Source: Pseudoalteromonas spongiae UST010723-006
Lineage (GTDB): Bacteria; Pseudomonadota; Gammaproteobacteria; Enterobacterales; Alteromonadaceae
DNA: 64,000 nucleotides
Direction: 5' to 3'
NCBI RefSeq assembly: GCF_000238255.3
Contig: NZ_CP011039.1
Location: 2,405,001 to 2,469,000, forward strand
Positions 36,864 through 46,694 of the stretch are shown here, piece by piece; within the stretch, counting starts at the first letter, position 1, and every line of letters starts with the position of its first letter. Below the pieces are notes generated by a model. That model saw nothing but the letters and a program-made list of their open reading frames with translations. It had not been told where the DNA came from and ran no database searches. A program made the position numbers and the translations under genes.

Positions 36864-38723
36864 TTAAACCTCATCTACCGACTGGCCAGTTAAAGCCTGT
36901 TTAATTGAATCATCCATACGGCGCGATGCAAACTCACTGCTTGCTTTATCTATGGCTTCAATGGCTGATTTTAGTTGGTCTGGCGTTGTCGCCGTTTCGC
37001 GAAGTACCGCTAATTTGCTGATTTCGCTTTCTAATTCGCTTTTTTCATCAGTTGAAAGTAAGTGACCACTTTGATCAAGCGATGCATTTAATGCTTCAAT
37101 CACTCGTAGCGCTTCAACTTGTTGCTCTTTTAGCATACGTGCTTGCATATCGTCTTTAGCATTAACCAACGACGATTTAATCATATCTGCAACTTGGTTA
37201 TCTGATAAACCAAACGATGGCTTAACTTGAATTTCTGACTGCACACCTGTGGATTTTTCCATTGCACTTACGCTTAGAAGACCGTCCGCATCCACTTTAA
37301 AGGTCACACGAATATGTGCCGCACCCGCCGCCATTGGTGGAATGCCTTTTAAACTAAACTTAGCCAATGAGCGACAATCATCTACCAGTTCACGTTCACC
37401 TTGCAGCACATGCAGTGACATTGCCGTTTGGCCATCTTTGAACGTAGTAAACTCTTGTGCACGAGCTACAGGAATAGTGGTGTTGCGAGGAATGATTTTC
37501 TCAACCAAGCCACCCATGGTTTCTAAACCGAGTGAAAGCGGTAATACATCAAGCAGTAGCATATCTGAATCTGGTTTATTACCCACTAGGATGTCGGCTT
37601 GAATTGCCGCCCCCAAAGCAACAACTTGGTCCGGGTCAATTGAAGTAAGTGGTTCTTTACCAAAAAACTCACCTACTTGCTCACGGACGATTGGCATGCG
37701 TGTAGAACCACCAACCATTACCACTTCAAGTACGTCTTCTTTTTCAACACCGGCATCTTTCAACGCTCGGCGCGATGCACGTAATGTCTTTTTCACAAGG
37801 CCTTGTGCTAATTCATTAAAGAACTCTTTCGTTACTTCAATTTTAAACTGCTGCTCGCCTAAATCTAAGCCGACGTTTACCAGATTGTAATTAGTAAGCG
37901 CTTCTTTACATGCGCGCGCTTTTTCCATAAGTAAACGCAGGGTATCGGCGTTCGGTGCGTTAATGCCGGTTTGCTCTTTAAAGTAATTCACCAACAGTGC
38001 GTCAAAGTCATCACCGCCAAGTGCCGAGTCACCGCCCGTCGCCAATACTTCAAATACGCCTTTATTCAAACGCAGAATTGACACATCAAAGGTACCGCCA
38101 CCTAAATCGTAAACCGCGATAACACCTTCTTTACCTGAATCTAAACCGTAAGCAACCGCAGCGGCTGTTGGTTCGTTAAGTAAGCGCAGTACATTTAAGC
38201 CAGCTAGTTCTGCGGCATCTTTGGTGCCTTGACGCTGTGCATCATCAAAGTATGCCGGTACAGTGATCACCGCGCCAGTAATTTCTTCACCACCGAAGCT
38301 ATCCATTGCACGTGCTTTTAATGTTTTTAAAATCTCACTCGACGCTTGAATTGGGTTAATGTTGCCCTGACGTGTTTGAATTGCTAATACGTCATCGTCG
38401 TTGCTAAATTGGTATGGCAGTTGGTCGGCAATCTGACTGATTTCTTGGAATGATTTGCCAAGAAAACGTTTTACCGAAATAAGCGTATTGGCAGCGTCTA
38501 GCGGTGCATCTACTTTGGCTTTTTCGCCAACAGTAATTGTGTTTTCACCATAGTGAATGGCTGATGGCAAAATTGTTTTGCCCATTAAGTCTGGCAGTAC
38601 TTTGGTTTCGCCACTTTGTACTGTTGCAACCAGCGAGTTTGTGGTTCCTAAGTCAATGCCAACTGCTAATTTGTGCTCATGTGGTGATGCACTTTGGCCT
38701 GGTTCTGCTATTTGGAGTAACAT
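36864..38723 (-). CDS. hscA: Hsp70-type chaperone for Fe-S assembly
   Basis: 619 residues. HscA is the specialised DnaK homologue that releases Fe-S clusters from IscU to acceptor proteins, driven by ATP and HscB. The ATPase domain shows [28 protein letters not shown] and [11 protein letters not shown]; the substrate domain begins [17 protein letters not shown], and a helical lid follows. The N-terminal tail [19 protein letters not shown] matches HscA rather than DnaK, and the length is typical (E. coli 616). The start lies 16 nt after hscB. Confidence 0.97.
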   Translation of the reverse strand: MLLQIAEPGQSASPHEHKLAVGIDLGTTNSLVATVQSGETKVLPDLMGKTILPSAIHYGENTITVGEKAKVDAPLDAANTLISVKRFLGKSFQEISQIADQLPYQFSNDDDVLAIQTRQGNINPIQASSEILKTLKARAMDSFGGEEITGAVITVPAYFDDAQRQGTKDAAELAGLNVLRLLNEPTAAAVAYGLDSGKEGVIAVYDLGGGTFDVSILRLNKGVFEVLATGGDSALGGDDFDALLVNYFKEQTGINAPNADTLRLLMEKARACKEALTNYNLVNVGLDLGEQQFKIEVTKEFFNELAQGLVKKTLRASRRALKDAGVEKEDVLEVVMVGGSTRMPIVREQVGEFFGKEPLTSIDPDQVVALGAAIQADILVGNKPDSDMLLLDVLPLSLGLETMGGLVEKIIPRNTTIPVARAQEFTTFKDGQTAMSLHVLQGERELVDDCRSLAKFSLKGIPPMAAGAAHIRVTFKVDADGLLSVSAMEKSTGVQSEIQVKPSFGLSDNQVADMIKSSLVNAKDDMQARMLKEQQVEALRVIEALNASLDQSGHLLSTDEKSELESEISKLAVLRETATTPDQLKSAIEAIDKASSEFASRRMDDSIKQALTGQSVDEV

Positions 38724-38739
38724 GTTTCTCGCGTCCTAA

Positions 38740-39267
38740 TTAGTCGTCGAAAAGCGAATCTTCAATGCGCTCTAATTCTTCTCGTAACTTATAAATAAAT
38801 TTAAGCTTGCGTACTATATCTGCGGCAATTTTAAGCTGCTCTTGGTCGTCACTGTCAATGTGCTTTTTGAGCTCTGCGTAATAGTCTTGATGAAGTTCTT
38901 TTACGTGATTTTCAAACTGTGCAATTGCTGCTTCAGGGTCTGCTGCGTCAGTAATTTCACTTAGCTCTTCTCGCAGCTCCATCTGCTGCATTAAAAACTC
39001 AGGGTCTTGCAAAGTCTGTTGCTCAGCACGAATATCAATGTGCTTTTCTGCTAACATGTATTCTGCGCGTTTTAGCGGCTGCTTGAGAACCTGTAATGCG
39101 TCGTTTAATTCTGCCGTTTTTTGTACCGCAAGCAGTTGTTGCTGTGCGCCTAAACTAGCATGACGATCAGGGTGAAGAATTTTTTGCAGTTCGAGATAGC
39201 GTGCGTTAACGGTGTTGAGATCAACATCAAATTGAACAGGGATTGCAAATAACTCAAAGTATTTCAT
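38740..39267 (-). CDS. hscB: Fe-S assembly co-chaperone (J-domain)
   Basis: 175 residues from the ATG at 39267, which gives the family N-terminus MKYFELFAIPVQF; the longer frame adds 15 unrelated residues. The J-domain HPD motif is in LQKILHPDRHAS, and the C-terminal three-helix bundle (MQQMELREELSEI) binds IscU. HscB recruits IscU to HscA and stimulates its ATPase. It is separated from iscA by 81 nt that contain a hairpin. Confidence 0.95.
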   Translation of the reverse strand: MKYFELFAIPVQFDVDLNTVNARYLELQKILHPDRHASLGAQQQLLAVQKTAELNDALQVLKQPLKRAEYMLAEKHIDIRAEQQTLQDPEFLMQQMELREELSEITDAADPEAAIAQFENHVKELHQDYYAELKKHIDSDDQEQLKIAADIVRKLKFIYKLREELERIEDSLFDD

Positions 39268-39301
39268 AGTAACGAAAAAATCCTCGCTCTTAATTGCACA
39301 C

Positions 39302-39323
39302 AAGCCCCGCAATTGCAGGGCTT
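39302..39323. other. Intercistronic hairpin between iscA and hscB
   Basis: AAGCCC pairs with GGGCTT around an inner self-complementary GCAATTGC, in the only long gap (81 nt) inside the isc operon downstream of iscS. There is no T-run. It could set mRNA stability of the two halves of the operon. Confidence 0.45.
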
Positions 39324-39348
39324 AATAAATTAGATCAAATAGTAAGGG

Positions 39349-39672
39349 TTATACGGTAAAGCTTTCGCCGCAACCACACTCGCCATTTTGATTCGGGTTG
39401 TTAAATTTAAACCCTTCATTTAGGCCTTCTTTAACAAAGTCCAGCTCAGTGCCATCGATGTACACTAGGCTTTTACCATCAACAATGACGGTTACACCGT
39501 TATGCTCAAAGGTTTCATCGCCTTCCGCTAACTCATCAACAAACTCAAGTACATAGGCAAGGCCTGAGCACCCTGTTGTTTTAACACCAACGCGTAGGCC
39601 TAGACCTTTACCGCGATTGGTTAAAAATGAGCGTACGCGATCAGCGGCTGCATCTGTTAAAGTAATCGCCAT
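39349..39672 (-). CDS. iscA: A-type Fe-S carrier
   Basis: 107 residues with the three conserved cysteines at standard positions: Cys35 (TTGCSGLAY), Cys99 and Cys101 (ECGCGESF). IscA carries Fe-S clusters or iron to target proteins. It lies 3 nt after iscU in the same operon. Confidence 0.97.
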   Translation of the reverse strand: MAITLTDAAADRVRSFLTNRGKGLGLRVGVKTTGCSGLAYVLEFVDELAEGDETFEHNGVTVIVDGKSLVYIDGTELDFVKEGLNEGFKFNNPNQNGECGCGESFTV

Positions 39673-39675
39673 AAA

Positions 39676-40059
39676 TTATTCACCGTGCTTTTTTTTGTAA
39701 TCCGCAATCGCTGCTTGGATTGCATCTTCCGCTAAAATTGAACAGTGAATTTTAACTGGCGGTAATTCTAGTTCCGCTGTGATATCAGTGTTTTTGATTT
39801 CACCCGCTTCGTCTAGGCTTTTACCTTTAACCCATTCAGTTACTAGTGATGACGATGCAATCGCGCTACCACAACCATAGGTTTTAAATTTTGCATCTTC
39901 GATGATGCCATCATCAGATACCTTAATTTGCAACTTCATTACGTCACCACACGCTGGTGCGCCAACCATACCCGTTGCAACACTTGGGTCATTCTTGTCG
40001 AAAGAACCTACGTTACGTGGATTCTCTACATGGTCAATTACTTTGTCACTATATGCCAT
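39676..40059 (-). CDS. iscU: Fe-S cluster scaffold
   Basis: 127 residues. Ligands Cys37 (with Asp39, APACGDV), Cys63 (YGCGSAI) and Cys106 (IHCSILAEDAI) are all present, as is the HscA-recognition LPPVK loop. IscU is the scaffold on which sulfur from IscS and iron are assembled into 2Fe-2S clusters. Gene order iscS-iscU-iscA is the standard one. Confidence 0.97.
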   Translation of the reverse strand: MAYSDKVIDHVENPRNVGSFDKNDPSVATGMVGAPACGDVMKLQIKVSDDGIIEDAKFKTYGCGSAIASSSLVTEWVKGKSLDEAGEIKNTDITAELELPPVKIHCSILAEDAIQAAIADYKKKHGE

Positions 40060-40090
40060 TGCTTGTTACCTCAATACCCAATTCATTTAA

Positions 40091-41308
40091 TTAGTGGTGT
40101 GTCCACTCAACAGACTCTAAATCAACGCCTTCTTTATACATTTCCCATAAAGGAGACATTTCGCGCAAACGGCCAATTGAGTCTTTGATTAGCTGAACAG
40201 TGTAATCAATCTCTTCTTCAGTCGTGAAACGACCAATACTGAAACGAATTGAGCTATGTGCTAATTCGTCGTTACGGCCTAGCGCACGTAATACGTAAGA
40301 TGGTTCTAAACTTGCCGATGTACATGCCGAACCTGAAGATACCGCGATATCTTTAAGTGCCATTAGTAATGACTCACCTTCAACATAGTTGAATGAGATA
40401 TTTACAATACCTGGCACTGATTGCTCTGGTGTACCGTTAAAGTAAACTTCTTCGATATCCGACATAATGCCATCAATCAAACGCTTACGTAGTGCACTGA
40501 TGTGTGCGTGATCTTTATCAAAATCTTCATTTGCAACTTTGAACGCCTGACCCATACCTACGATTTGGTGTGTTGCCAGTGTACCTGAACGCATACCACG
40601 TTCATGACCACCACCGTGCATTTGTGCTTCTAAACGCGCACGTGGTTTACGACGAACATAAAGTGCGCCAATGCCTTTCGGGCCATACACTTTGTGACCA
40701 GAGAAAGACATGAAGTCTACTTTAAGTGCTTGCATGTCGATTTTTACTTTACCCGCGCTTTGCGCACCATCAACATGAAACATGATTTTACGTTCGCGAC
40801 ACATTTCACCAATTGTTGCGATATCTTGTACTACACCTAGCTCGTTATTTACGTGCATTACGCTCACAAGCACAGTGTCATCGCGCATTGTTGCTTCAAG
40901 CTTCTTAAGGTCTAGTAAGCCGTTTTCTTCAACGTCCATATAAGTAACTTCAAAGCCTTGACGCTCAAGTTCACGACACGTGTCTAATACAGCTTTGTGT
41001 TCTGTTTTAACTGTGATTACGTGCTTGCCTTTTTTCGCGTAGAAATTAGCAGCACCTTTAATTGCCAAGTTATTTGATTCTGTAGCACCTGATGTGAAAA
41101 CGATTTCACGCGGGTCTGCATTGATTAATTCAGCAATGTCGTGACGCGCTTGGTCAACTGCTTCTTCAGCTTGCCAACCAAAACGGTGAGAACGTGACGC
41201 AGGGTTACCAAAATTACCATCCATTGTTAAACACTGCATCATAGCGTCAGCTACACGCGGATCGACAGGTGTTGTGGCGGCATAATCTAAATAAATTGGT
41301 AACTTCAT
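40091..41308 (-). CDS. iscS: Cysteine desulfurase
   Basis: 405 residues from the ATG at 41308 (GGAG ribosome site), which gives the family N-terminus [18 protein letters not shown]; the open frame extends 44 codons upstream through the iscR end but is not translated protein. The PLP lysine is in [12 protein letters not shown] and the active cysteine loop in [13 protein letters not shown]. IscS takes sulfur from cysteine for Fe-S clusters, tRNA thiolation and cofactors. E. coli IscS has 404 residues. Confidence 0.97.
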   Translation of the reverse strand: MKLPIYLDYAATTPVDPRVADAMMQCLTMDGNFGNPASRSHRFGWQAEEAVDQARHDIAELINADPREIVFTSGATESNNLAIKGAANFYAKKGKHVITVKTEHKAVLDTCRELERQGFEVTYMDVEENGLLDLKKLEATMRDDTVLVSVMHVNNELGVVQDIATIGEMCRERKIMFHVDGAQSAGKVKIDMQALKVDFMSFSGHKVYGPKGIGALYVRRKPRARLEAQMHGGGHERGMRSGTLATHQIVGMGQAFKVANEDFDKDHAHISALRKRLIDGIMSDIEEVYFNGTPEQSVPGIVNISFNYVEGESLLMALKDIAVSSGSACTSASLEPSYVLRALGRNDELAHSSIRFSIGRFTTEEEIDYTVQLIKDSIGRLREMSPLWEMYKEGVDLESVEWTHH

Positions 41309-41327
41309 ATTTACTTGCTCCGAATTG

Positions 41328-41828
41328 CTACATTTGGCAACTAATGTTGATATTTTCAAGCTGACTGAGTGAATTTTCAACGGCTTTTTCAACCGTTTGG
41401 TCTTGGCGACCAGCAACTTGTTGCACATCTTTTTTGGCAACTAACTCAGCTAACGTAATACTGTTTAAAAATTCTTCGATGCGCTGGCTCAATTCACTCC
41501 ATAATGAGTGTGTTAAGCAGCGAACACCATTTTGGCAATCGCCTTCACCACCACAACGTGTGGCATCTACCGATTCATTGACTGCAGATATGATATCGCC
41601 AACTGAAATCTCTGAGGCTTCCTTACCTAGTAAGTAACCACCGCCAGGACCACGAACAGAGCGTACTAAATCTTGCTTGCGCAAACGCGAAAATAACTGC
41701 TCAAGGTATGAGAGTGAAATGTCTTGTCGTTCTGAAATTTCAGCGAGGGGAACTGGGCCAATTTTAGTATGAAGCGCCACGTCTAATAGTGCAGTTACTG
41801 CATATCGACCTTTCGACGTTAATTTCAT
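41328..41828 (-). CDS. iscR: Rrf2-family Fe-S regulator
   Basis: 166 residues: winged helix ([38 protein letters not shown]) and cluster ligands Cys92, Cys98, Cys104 with His107 ([20 protein letters not shown]). As 2Fe-2S IscR it represses its own operon at type-1 sites; three such sites lie upstream (41865-42003). First gene of iscRSUA-hscBA-fdx, with a purine-rich ribosome site (GGGGG) 8 nt before the ATG. Confidence 0.97.
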   Translation of the reverse strand: MKLTSKGRYAVTALLDVALHTKIGPVPLAEISERQDISLSYLEQLFSRLRKQDLVRSVRGPGGGYLLGKEASEISVGDIISAVNESVDATRCGGEGDCQNGVRCLTHSLWSELSQRIEEFLNSITLAELVAKKDVQQVAGRQDQTVEKAVENSLSQLENINISCQM

Positions 41829-41858
41829 GCTAAGCCCCCATCATCAATAAGAGTGCGA

Positions 41859-41886
41859 ATTTTAATTACCTGACTAAGATAGTCAA
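41859..41886 (-). promoter_or_regulatory. Predicted iscR promoter
   Basis: -35 TTGACT (41886-41881), 16-nt spacer, -10 TAAAAT (41864-41859) on the minus strand, so transcription would start about 25 nt before the ATG. The -35 element and spacer are contained in IscR site 1, which explains repression. Confidence 0.65.
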
Positions 41887-41890
41887 GTAT
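41865..41890. promoter_or_regulatory. IscR type-1 site 1 (over the promoter)
   Basis: On the minus strand it begins ATACTTGACT and ends with AGTCAGGTAAT, matching the type-1 IscR consensus of gammaproteobacteria (ATA..TTGACT..A..AGTC..GTAT). It covers the -35 element and spacer of the iscR promoter. Confidence 0.75.
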
Positions 41891-41945
41891 TTATTGTTCA
41901 CACTTCGGTTATTCTTTAGTCTTGCTATATATAAGCTAGAACAGA

Positions 41946-41970
41946 ATAACCTAGTAATTTACTCAAGTAT
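41946..41970. promoter_or_regulatory. IscR type-1 site 2 (weaker)
   Basis: The minus-strand sequence begins ATACTTGAGT and ends ACTAGGTTAT; two positions depart from sites 1 and 3. Located 56 bp upstream of site 1. Confidence 0.6.
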
Positions 41971-41977
41971 TATTTTA

Positions 41978-42003
41978 ATTACCTGAGTAAATTAGTCAAG
42001 TAT
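41978..42003. promoter_or_regulatory. IscR type-1 site 3
   Basis: The minus-strand sequence begins ATACTTGACT and ends ACTCAGGTAAT, nearly identical to site 1. It lies 7 bp upstream of site 2 and 11 bp from the trmJ stop codon. Confidence 0.7.
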
Positions 42004-42013
42004 TGTCTTTAAG

Positions 42014-42754
42014 CTATTCGCTGTCTTTTTTCATAACCGATTTATCAATCGAGGTTAAAATCCCGCGCAGAATGTTAAGCTCTTGCTCTTCTGGGCGTGC
42101 GCGATTAAATAAACGGCGTAGCTTAGTCATTACTTGACCTGGATGTTGTTTAATAATAAAGCCCGTGTCTGACAAGGTTTTTTCTAAATGTTGGTAGAAA
42201 AGCTCCATCTGTTCAGAACTTGGGTATACCGCATCATCTTGTTCAATTTGTTGTTCGCCTTTGGCAAGGTAGCGCATGCGTGTTTCATAACACAGGGTTT
42301 GCACAGCCATAGCAAGGTTCAGTGACGAGTATTCAGGGTTAGCTGCAATACATACGTGGAAATTACACAGTTGCAGCTCTTCATTAGTTAAGCCACTATT
42401 TTCACGACCAAATACAAGCGCTACATCACCTTCTTGCTCTGTACCAGCAAGCAGTTTTTCGCCGCACTCAACTGGGTTAACCATTGGCCAAGATAAAGTA
42501 CGTGAGCGCGCACTGGTGCCAATCACGGTATTACAATCAGCAATCGCCTCTTGCAAGGTATCAACAACTACCGCATTACCTAGTACATCGGTTGCTCCTG
42601 CTGCAAGTGCACTTGCGTGACTATCGACAGGGTTAACAGGATCAACTAAATAAAGCTTGCTAAAGCCCATTGTTTTCATTGCACGAGCAACTGAACCAAT
42701 GTTACCTGTGTGCGAAGTATTAACCAGTACAATACGAATTTTATCTAGCGTCAT
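42014..42754 (-). CDS. trmJ: tRNA (cytidine/uridine-32-2'-O)-methyltransferase
   Basis: 246 residues of the SPOUT superfamily. TrmJ methylates the 2'-OH of residue 32 in several tRNAs with S-adenosylmethionine. Motifs: [24 protein letters not shown] at the N-terminus, [17 protein letters not shown] in the cofactor knot and [15 protein letters not shown]. The length matches E. coli TrmJ (246). It is encoded directly upstream of iscR, as in E. coli and relatives. Confidence 0.95.
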   Translation of the reverse strand: MTLDKIRIVLVNTSHTGNIGSVARAMKTMGFSKLYLVDPVNPVDSHASALAAGATDVLGNAVVVDTLQEAIADCNTVIGTSARSRTLSWPMVNPVECGEKLLAGTEQEGDVALVFGRENSGLTNEELQLCNFHVCIAANPEYSSLNLAMAVQTLCYETRMRYLAKGEQQIEQDDAVYPSSEQMELFYQHLEKTLSDTGFIIKQHPGQVMTKLRRLFNRARPEEQELNILRGILTSIDKSVMKKDSE

Positions 42755-43006
42755 GTTACGTTCTAAACTCTGAAATTTTATCTGGCGCGGATTTTAGCCT
42801 ACTCATCATTAAATTTCGACTATTACACCGCGATTAGCGATTTTTTAGCACACCAGTTTGATTAATTGTTAACCAGAGATTAAATTTATTATTTTGGTTT
42901 ACAACCGCAAAAAAGTCGCTAAAATAGCGCGGCTGAACTGAGGGGTGACCAAATTAAGGCACAACTTAGTAGTTAATGAGTTCTTTTAAAACCTAAAGGT
43001 AAAGCT

Positions 43007-43810
43007 ATGCATCCAATGTTAAACATTGCGGTTCGCGCTGCGCGAAATGCAGGTAAAGTTATTCTTCAAAAATTTGAAGAGAAAGATAAAGTTGAAGTAC
43101 TTCAAAAAGGTAGCAACGACTTTGTAACTAACGTAGACAAAGACGCGGAAGCGATGATTCGCGACACTATTTTAAAGTCTTACCCTAAGCATAGCATTGT
43201 AGGCGAAGAGCTAGGTCAACAACTTGGCAGCGACGCTGATTACCTTTGGGTTATCGATCCACTTGATGGCACGACTAACTTCATCAAGGGCATTCCACAC
43301 TTCGCAGTATCTATTGCATTAAAAGTTAAAGGCCGTACAGAGCAAGCGGTTGTTTACGATCCAATTCGTGGTGAATTATTCACAGCGACACGCGGTCAAG
43401 GCGCACAGCTTAACAGCAAGCGTATTCGTGTAAATAAGGCAACTGACCTTTCAGGTACTGTGCTAGCAACCGGCTTCCCATTCAAGCAAAAGCATCATAT
43501 GGAAGAATACATGAATGCATTCAGTGCATTATTCGTTCATACAGCAGATATGCGCCGCGCAGGTTCTGCAGCGCTAGATTTAGCTTATGTTGCAGCGGGT
43601 CGTGTTGATGGTTTCTTCGAAATTGGTTTAAAGCCATGGGATACTGCAGCAGGTCAACTACTTGTTAAAGAAGCAGGTGGCTTAGTAACTGATTTTGCTG
43701 GCGGCAACAACCAAGATAAGTCAGGCAATATTGTATGTGGCGCACCAAAACTTGCACAAGCGATTGTGAAAGAGCTTCGTCCACATTTAAGCGATGCATT
43801 ACTTAAATAA
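43007..43810 (+). CDS. suhB: Inositol-1-monophosphatase family protein
   Basis: 267 residues, the E. coli SuhB length. Metal sites are in SIVGEELG, WVIDPLDGTTNFIKGIPHFAVS and KPWDTAAGQLLVKEAGG. SuhB hydrolyses inositol-1-phosphate in vitro, and in E. coli it also takes part in ribosomal RNA antitermination complexes. It is divergent from trmJ, the usual genomic arrangement. Terminator at 43838. Confidence 0.96.
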   Translation: MHPMLNIAVRAARNAGKVILQKFEEKDKVEVLQKGSNDFVTNVDKDAEAMIRDTILKSYPKHSIVGEELGQQLGSDADYLWVIDPLDGTTNFIKGIPHFAVSIALKVKGRTEQAVVYDPIRGELFTATRGQGAQLNSKRIRVNKATDLSGTVLATGFPFKQKHHMEEYMNAFSALFVHTADMRRAGSAALDLAYVAAGRVDGFFEIGLKPWDTAAGQLLVKEAGGLVTDFAGGNNQDKSGNIVCGAPKLAQAIVKELRPHLSDALLK

Positions 43811-43837
43811 TCGCATGCTTTAACTAGGTTTTATAAA

Positions 43838-43866
43838 TAAGGAAGCACATTGCTTCCTTATTTTTT
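43838..43866 (+). terminator. Rho-independent terminator of suhB
   Basis: Stem TAAGGAAGC / GCTTCCTTA, loop ACATT, followed by a T-run (ATTTTTTG) on the plus strand; it overlaps the end of the convergent solute-binding gene. Confidence 0.88.
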
Positions 43867-44697
43867 GTACCAAAGCGCCTTATTTTGCAACAGCGCTGTA
43901 TTTGTAAAATAATCATTTTCTAAATAATGTATTTCGCGCTTGGCTAAGTTTAATTGGCTCAGCCCTTCTGCAAAATAATCATCAAACAACTTATCAAATC
44001 GACCATCAGCAATCATTTCTGTTAACCCTGCTTGCAGTGCATTGGCTAACGCCGTTTTTTCTTTATTTACAAAAAAGTAGAATGCCGTAGGATAATTTAT
44101 TAAATGTGCGGTCTCTATCGTCAAACCAAGTGGCTTAAACTCCAAAAGTTCATCTTGAATTTCAATGACAGAGCGTGGGAAATAATCCACCTGCCCACGA
44201 GAGACTAAAGTGAACATGGCTTTATAATGTGCAAATGCTTTTACTCGGTAGCCATTTTGCGCAAGAATTTTAGTGTCGGGCCAATCGTGTCCTTGAACCG
44301 CAGTAAACTGCTTTAGCTTGTCGCTATCAATCGCAGTAAAGTCACTTTGCCGATCGTCTTTAATCAACGCAATACGTTTACCAATCAACCCTTTAAAAAT
44401 AGGAATAGGAATTGCGGTAGCAATGGCTTCGCGGTCAGGACTCGTCATGCCCCAATGAATATCTACATCACCTTGGCTGAGCTTTAGTAAGGTACGCTGC
44501 TGGTGTGGGTGAACAGGCACATGTTGTAACTGGTAAGGCTGGTTGGCCAGTGCCGACTCTAACAGGCTAACAATGTAATCATCTCTTGGGTATAGCTTGC
44601 GCTGCTCTTTGGCAACTTTCACAATTTCTGTTGCTACTACTGAACAGGTTAAAAGTGAAATAAGCGCTATAAAACAATATGGTACATTTATTCTCAT
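43858..44697 (-). CDS. Orphan periplasmic solute-binding protein, family 3-like
   Basis: 279 residues from the ATG at 44697 (signal peptide MRINVPYCFIALISLLTCSVVA; ribosome site GGGG). The mature part has the SBP_bac_3-like layout: an AKEQRKLYPRDDYIVSLLESAL opening, GDVDIHWGMTSPDRE and a final AGLTEMIADGRFDKLFDDYF. No transporter genes adjoin it; the next gene upstream on the same strand, 91 bp away, is an EAL-CBS-GGDEF protein. It may therefore act as a ligand sensor rather than a transporter part, but no direct link is visible. Confidence 0.72.
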   Translation of the reverse strand: MRINVPYCFIALISLLTCSVVATEIVKVAKEQRKLYPRDDYIVSLLESALANQPYQLQHVPVHPHQQRTLLKLSQGDVDIHWGMTSPDREAIATAIPIPIFKGLIGKRIALIKDDRQSDFTAIDSDKLKQFTAVQGHDWPDTKILAQNGYRVKAFAHYKAMFTLVSRGQVDYFPRSVIEIQDELLEFKPLGLTIETAHLINYPTAFYFFVNKEKTALANALQAGLTEMIADGRFDKLFDDYFAEGLSQLNLAKREIHYLENDYFTNTALLQNKALWYKK

Positions 44698-44788
44698 ATT
44701 ACTTGCCCCAAACATAGCTCAAGTAATAGTAAGTTAAAACAAGTTACTGTTTAGGTAAAGCGATTGTTTTTCAATCGCCACGAATAGA

Positions 44789-46573
44789 TTATTTTGCTAC
44801 CGGTAGTCTGACTATCGCCATGGTCGGGCGACGGCGTTTGCAAATAAACAAGTGACTGGTTACAAAACGCTTAGCTTCCTTTTTAGCATCGGTTGCCAGC
44901 GCTGCCACTTGATGGCTGTTTTCGCAGTGCTCAATATCAGGGTTAACTAAACCAATAGACAAGGTTAACAAGGGCACAAACTTCTTTTCACCCTCGCGGT
45001 TGGTTGCCCAATAGCCCCCTGCTGCAACGTGCTCTGGCGTAAAATAGGCTCTAACGGCGGTTTCAAACTCAGATATTATTTTACGACACAGCGCTTCGCC
45101 TAAGTCACTAGGACACACCAGCATAAAATCATCGCCACCAATATGACCAATAAAGCAGTCTTTTTGATTACACACTTGGCGGCAAATTTCAGCAAGTAGT
45201 TTAATTACCATGTCACCACTGGCATAACCATAAAGGTCGTTAAATTGCTTAAAGTGATTTAAATCGATATACGCTAGTTCGAAATCTTGTCGCGCATTTA
45301 AGCGACGTTCAATATTATCATTAATTGCCACATTACCCGGCAACATGGTTAACGGGTTGGCATGCTGCGCGTTTTTAATTTTCTCGTCAGTAATGTGTTT
45401 TAAAATATCGCGAATAGCAACAACACCAACGTATTGCCCTTCTTGTGTCACAATAATATAGCGGCGTATATCAAAATCTGAGTCAGTAATTTTTTGACTC
45501 ACAGAGTCCAACGCTGTCAATCTATCAACCACTAAAGGCTGGTGATCCATAACCTCATCGACTGAGCGCTTAGAGTGTAGCGCCGCCCCATAGGTTGACG
45601 AAAATATTTCGGCAAGTTGATCTCGGTGTAATATGCCAACGGGTCGATTATCTTGATTAAGCACTACTAGGCTTTGCAGTAACTTATCTTGCTCGAAATA
45701 CTTCTTCGCAACACCACAATTAGTAGTGACAAAAATAGACTGCTGACTTAGTAATAAATTGCCAATAAAAGGGGAATCGTCTTTCGTATTGCGTGGCATA
45801 TCCACTAACTTTTGCGCAGCAATGCATTCATCAAAACTCTGACACGGCGAAAATACAGGGCGTTCAAGCAAAAAGCCTTGTGCTAGTTCAACCCCCAGAT
45901 TTTTTAACAGTGTTAATTCTTGAGTGCGTTCTATACCTTCAGCTATTACTCGCGTATTAGTGATTTTTGCCAGCTCTAAAATAGAGCGTAAAAATTCTTT
46001 TTTCACCACACTTTTATCGCAGTGGTCGATAAAGTAACGATCAATTTTAACGATGTCAGGCTTGAGTTCAGACCACTGTTTTAGCCCGCTGTAACCCGAA
46101 CCAAAGTCATCAATCGCAATATGCAAACCTAAATCACGGTAATGTTTAATCGCTTCGAATAATAAGTCGCTTTGTGCTAACGGCTCCCGCTCAGTAATCT
46201 CAATCACAACCCGTGATGTGGCTAAGCCGTGTTTAGCAAGCAGTTGTAAAGTTTCACCTTTGGGATGCGCGGCTTCCAGTAATGCAGACGGACTTACATT
46301 GATAAACAATTTTCCAGGCAACCCTTGGGCAACAAAGTTCTCAATGGCTTTTTCACGACAAAGAAGCTCTAGTTCTGAGAGGCAGGCATCTTTTTCAGCT
46401 TGGGCAAAGAGTTCGACAGGGCTGAACAAACTTGAATTTTCAGGGCCTCGCGACAAAGCTTCGTAGCCGAGCACCGTTTCTTTTTCAATATCAAGAATGG
46501 GTTGAAACAGCGTTGTGATCTGTCGCTTTGACAGAATCGCTTTAAGGCTGATCGATTGTTTCAAGTTTTGCAT
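44789..46573 (-). CDS. Cyclic-di-GMP signalling protein, EAL-CBS-GGDEF
   Basis: 594 residues with the phosphodiesterase domain first. EAL (residues ~15-250) keeps the residues needed for catalysis: YEALSR, FINVSPS, VIEITERE, AIDDFGSGYS, VKIDRYF, AEGIER. Two CBS motifs follow (~270-395: SLVVLNQDNRPVGILHRDQL and YIIVTQEGQYVGVVAIRDI), then a cyclase-like domain whose signature is GGDDF (479-483) rather than GGDEF. There is no membrane segment, so it is cytosolic. It probably hydrolyses c-di-GMP under control of an adenosine-type ligand bound by CBS; cyclase activity is uncertain. Confidence 0.9.
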   Translation of the reverse strand: MQNLKQSISLKAILSKRQITTLFQPILDIEKETVLGYEALSRGPENSSLFSPVELFAQAEKDACLSELELLCREKAIENFVAQGLPGKLFINVSPSALLEAAHPKGETLQLLAKHGLATSRVVIEITEREPLAQSDLLFEAIKHYRDLGLHIAIDDFGSGYSGLKQWSELKPDIVKIDRYFIDHCDKSVVKKEFLRSILELAKITNTRVIAEGIERTQELTLLKNLGVELAQGFLLERPVFSPCQSFDECIAAQKLVDMPRNTKDDSPFIGNLLLSQQSIFVTTNCGVAKKYFEQDKLLQSLVVLNQDNRPVGILHRDQLAEIFSSTYGAALHSKRSVDEVMDHQPLVVDRLTALDSVSQKITDSDFDIRRYIIVTQEGQYVGVVAIRDILKHITDEKIKNAQHANPLTMLPGNVAINDNIERRLNARQDFELAYIDLNHFKQFNDLYGYASGDMVIKLLAEICRQVCNQKDCFIGHIGGDDFMLVCPSDLGEALCRKIISEFETAVRAYFTPEHVAAGGYWATNREGEKKFVPLLTLSIGLVNPDIEHCENSHQVAALATDAKKEAKRFVTSHLFICKRRRPTMAIVRLPVAK

Positions 46574-46694
46574 AATTCACCTCTTTACGGATGGCGAATA
46601 TAACAAGAGATAATGACAGAATTATTTCAGAAGCTAAGTGTCAGAAAAGGTTGTAATTATTTCACTTTATAATCACAACCTTTTGAAATTTAGG

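Noticed and set aside
41309..41440. Extended N-terminus of IscS
   Set aside because: The open frame continues upstream through the iscR end, but the family N-terminus and a ribosome site point to the ATG at 41308.
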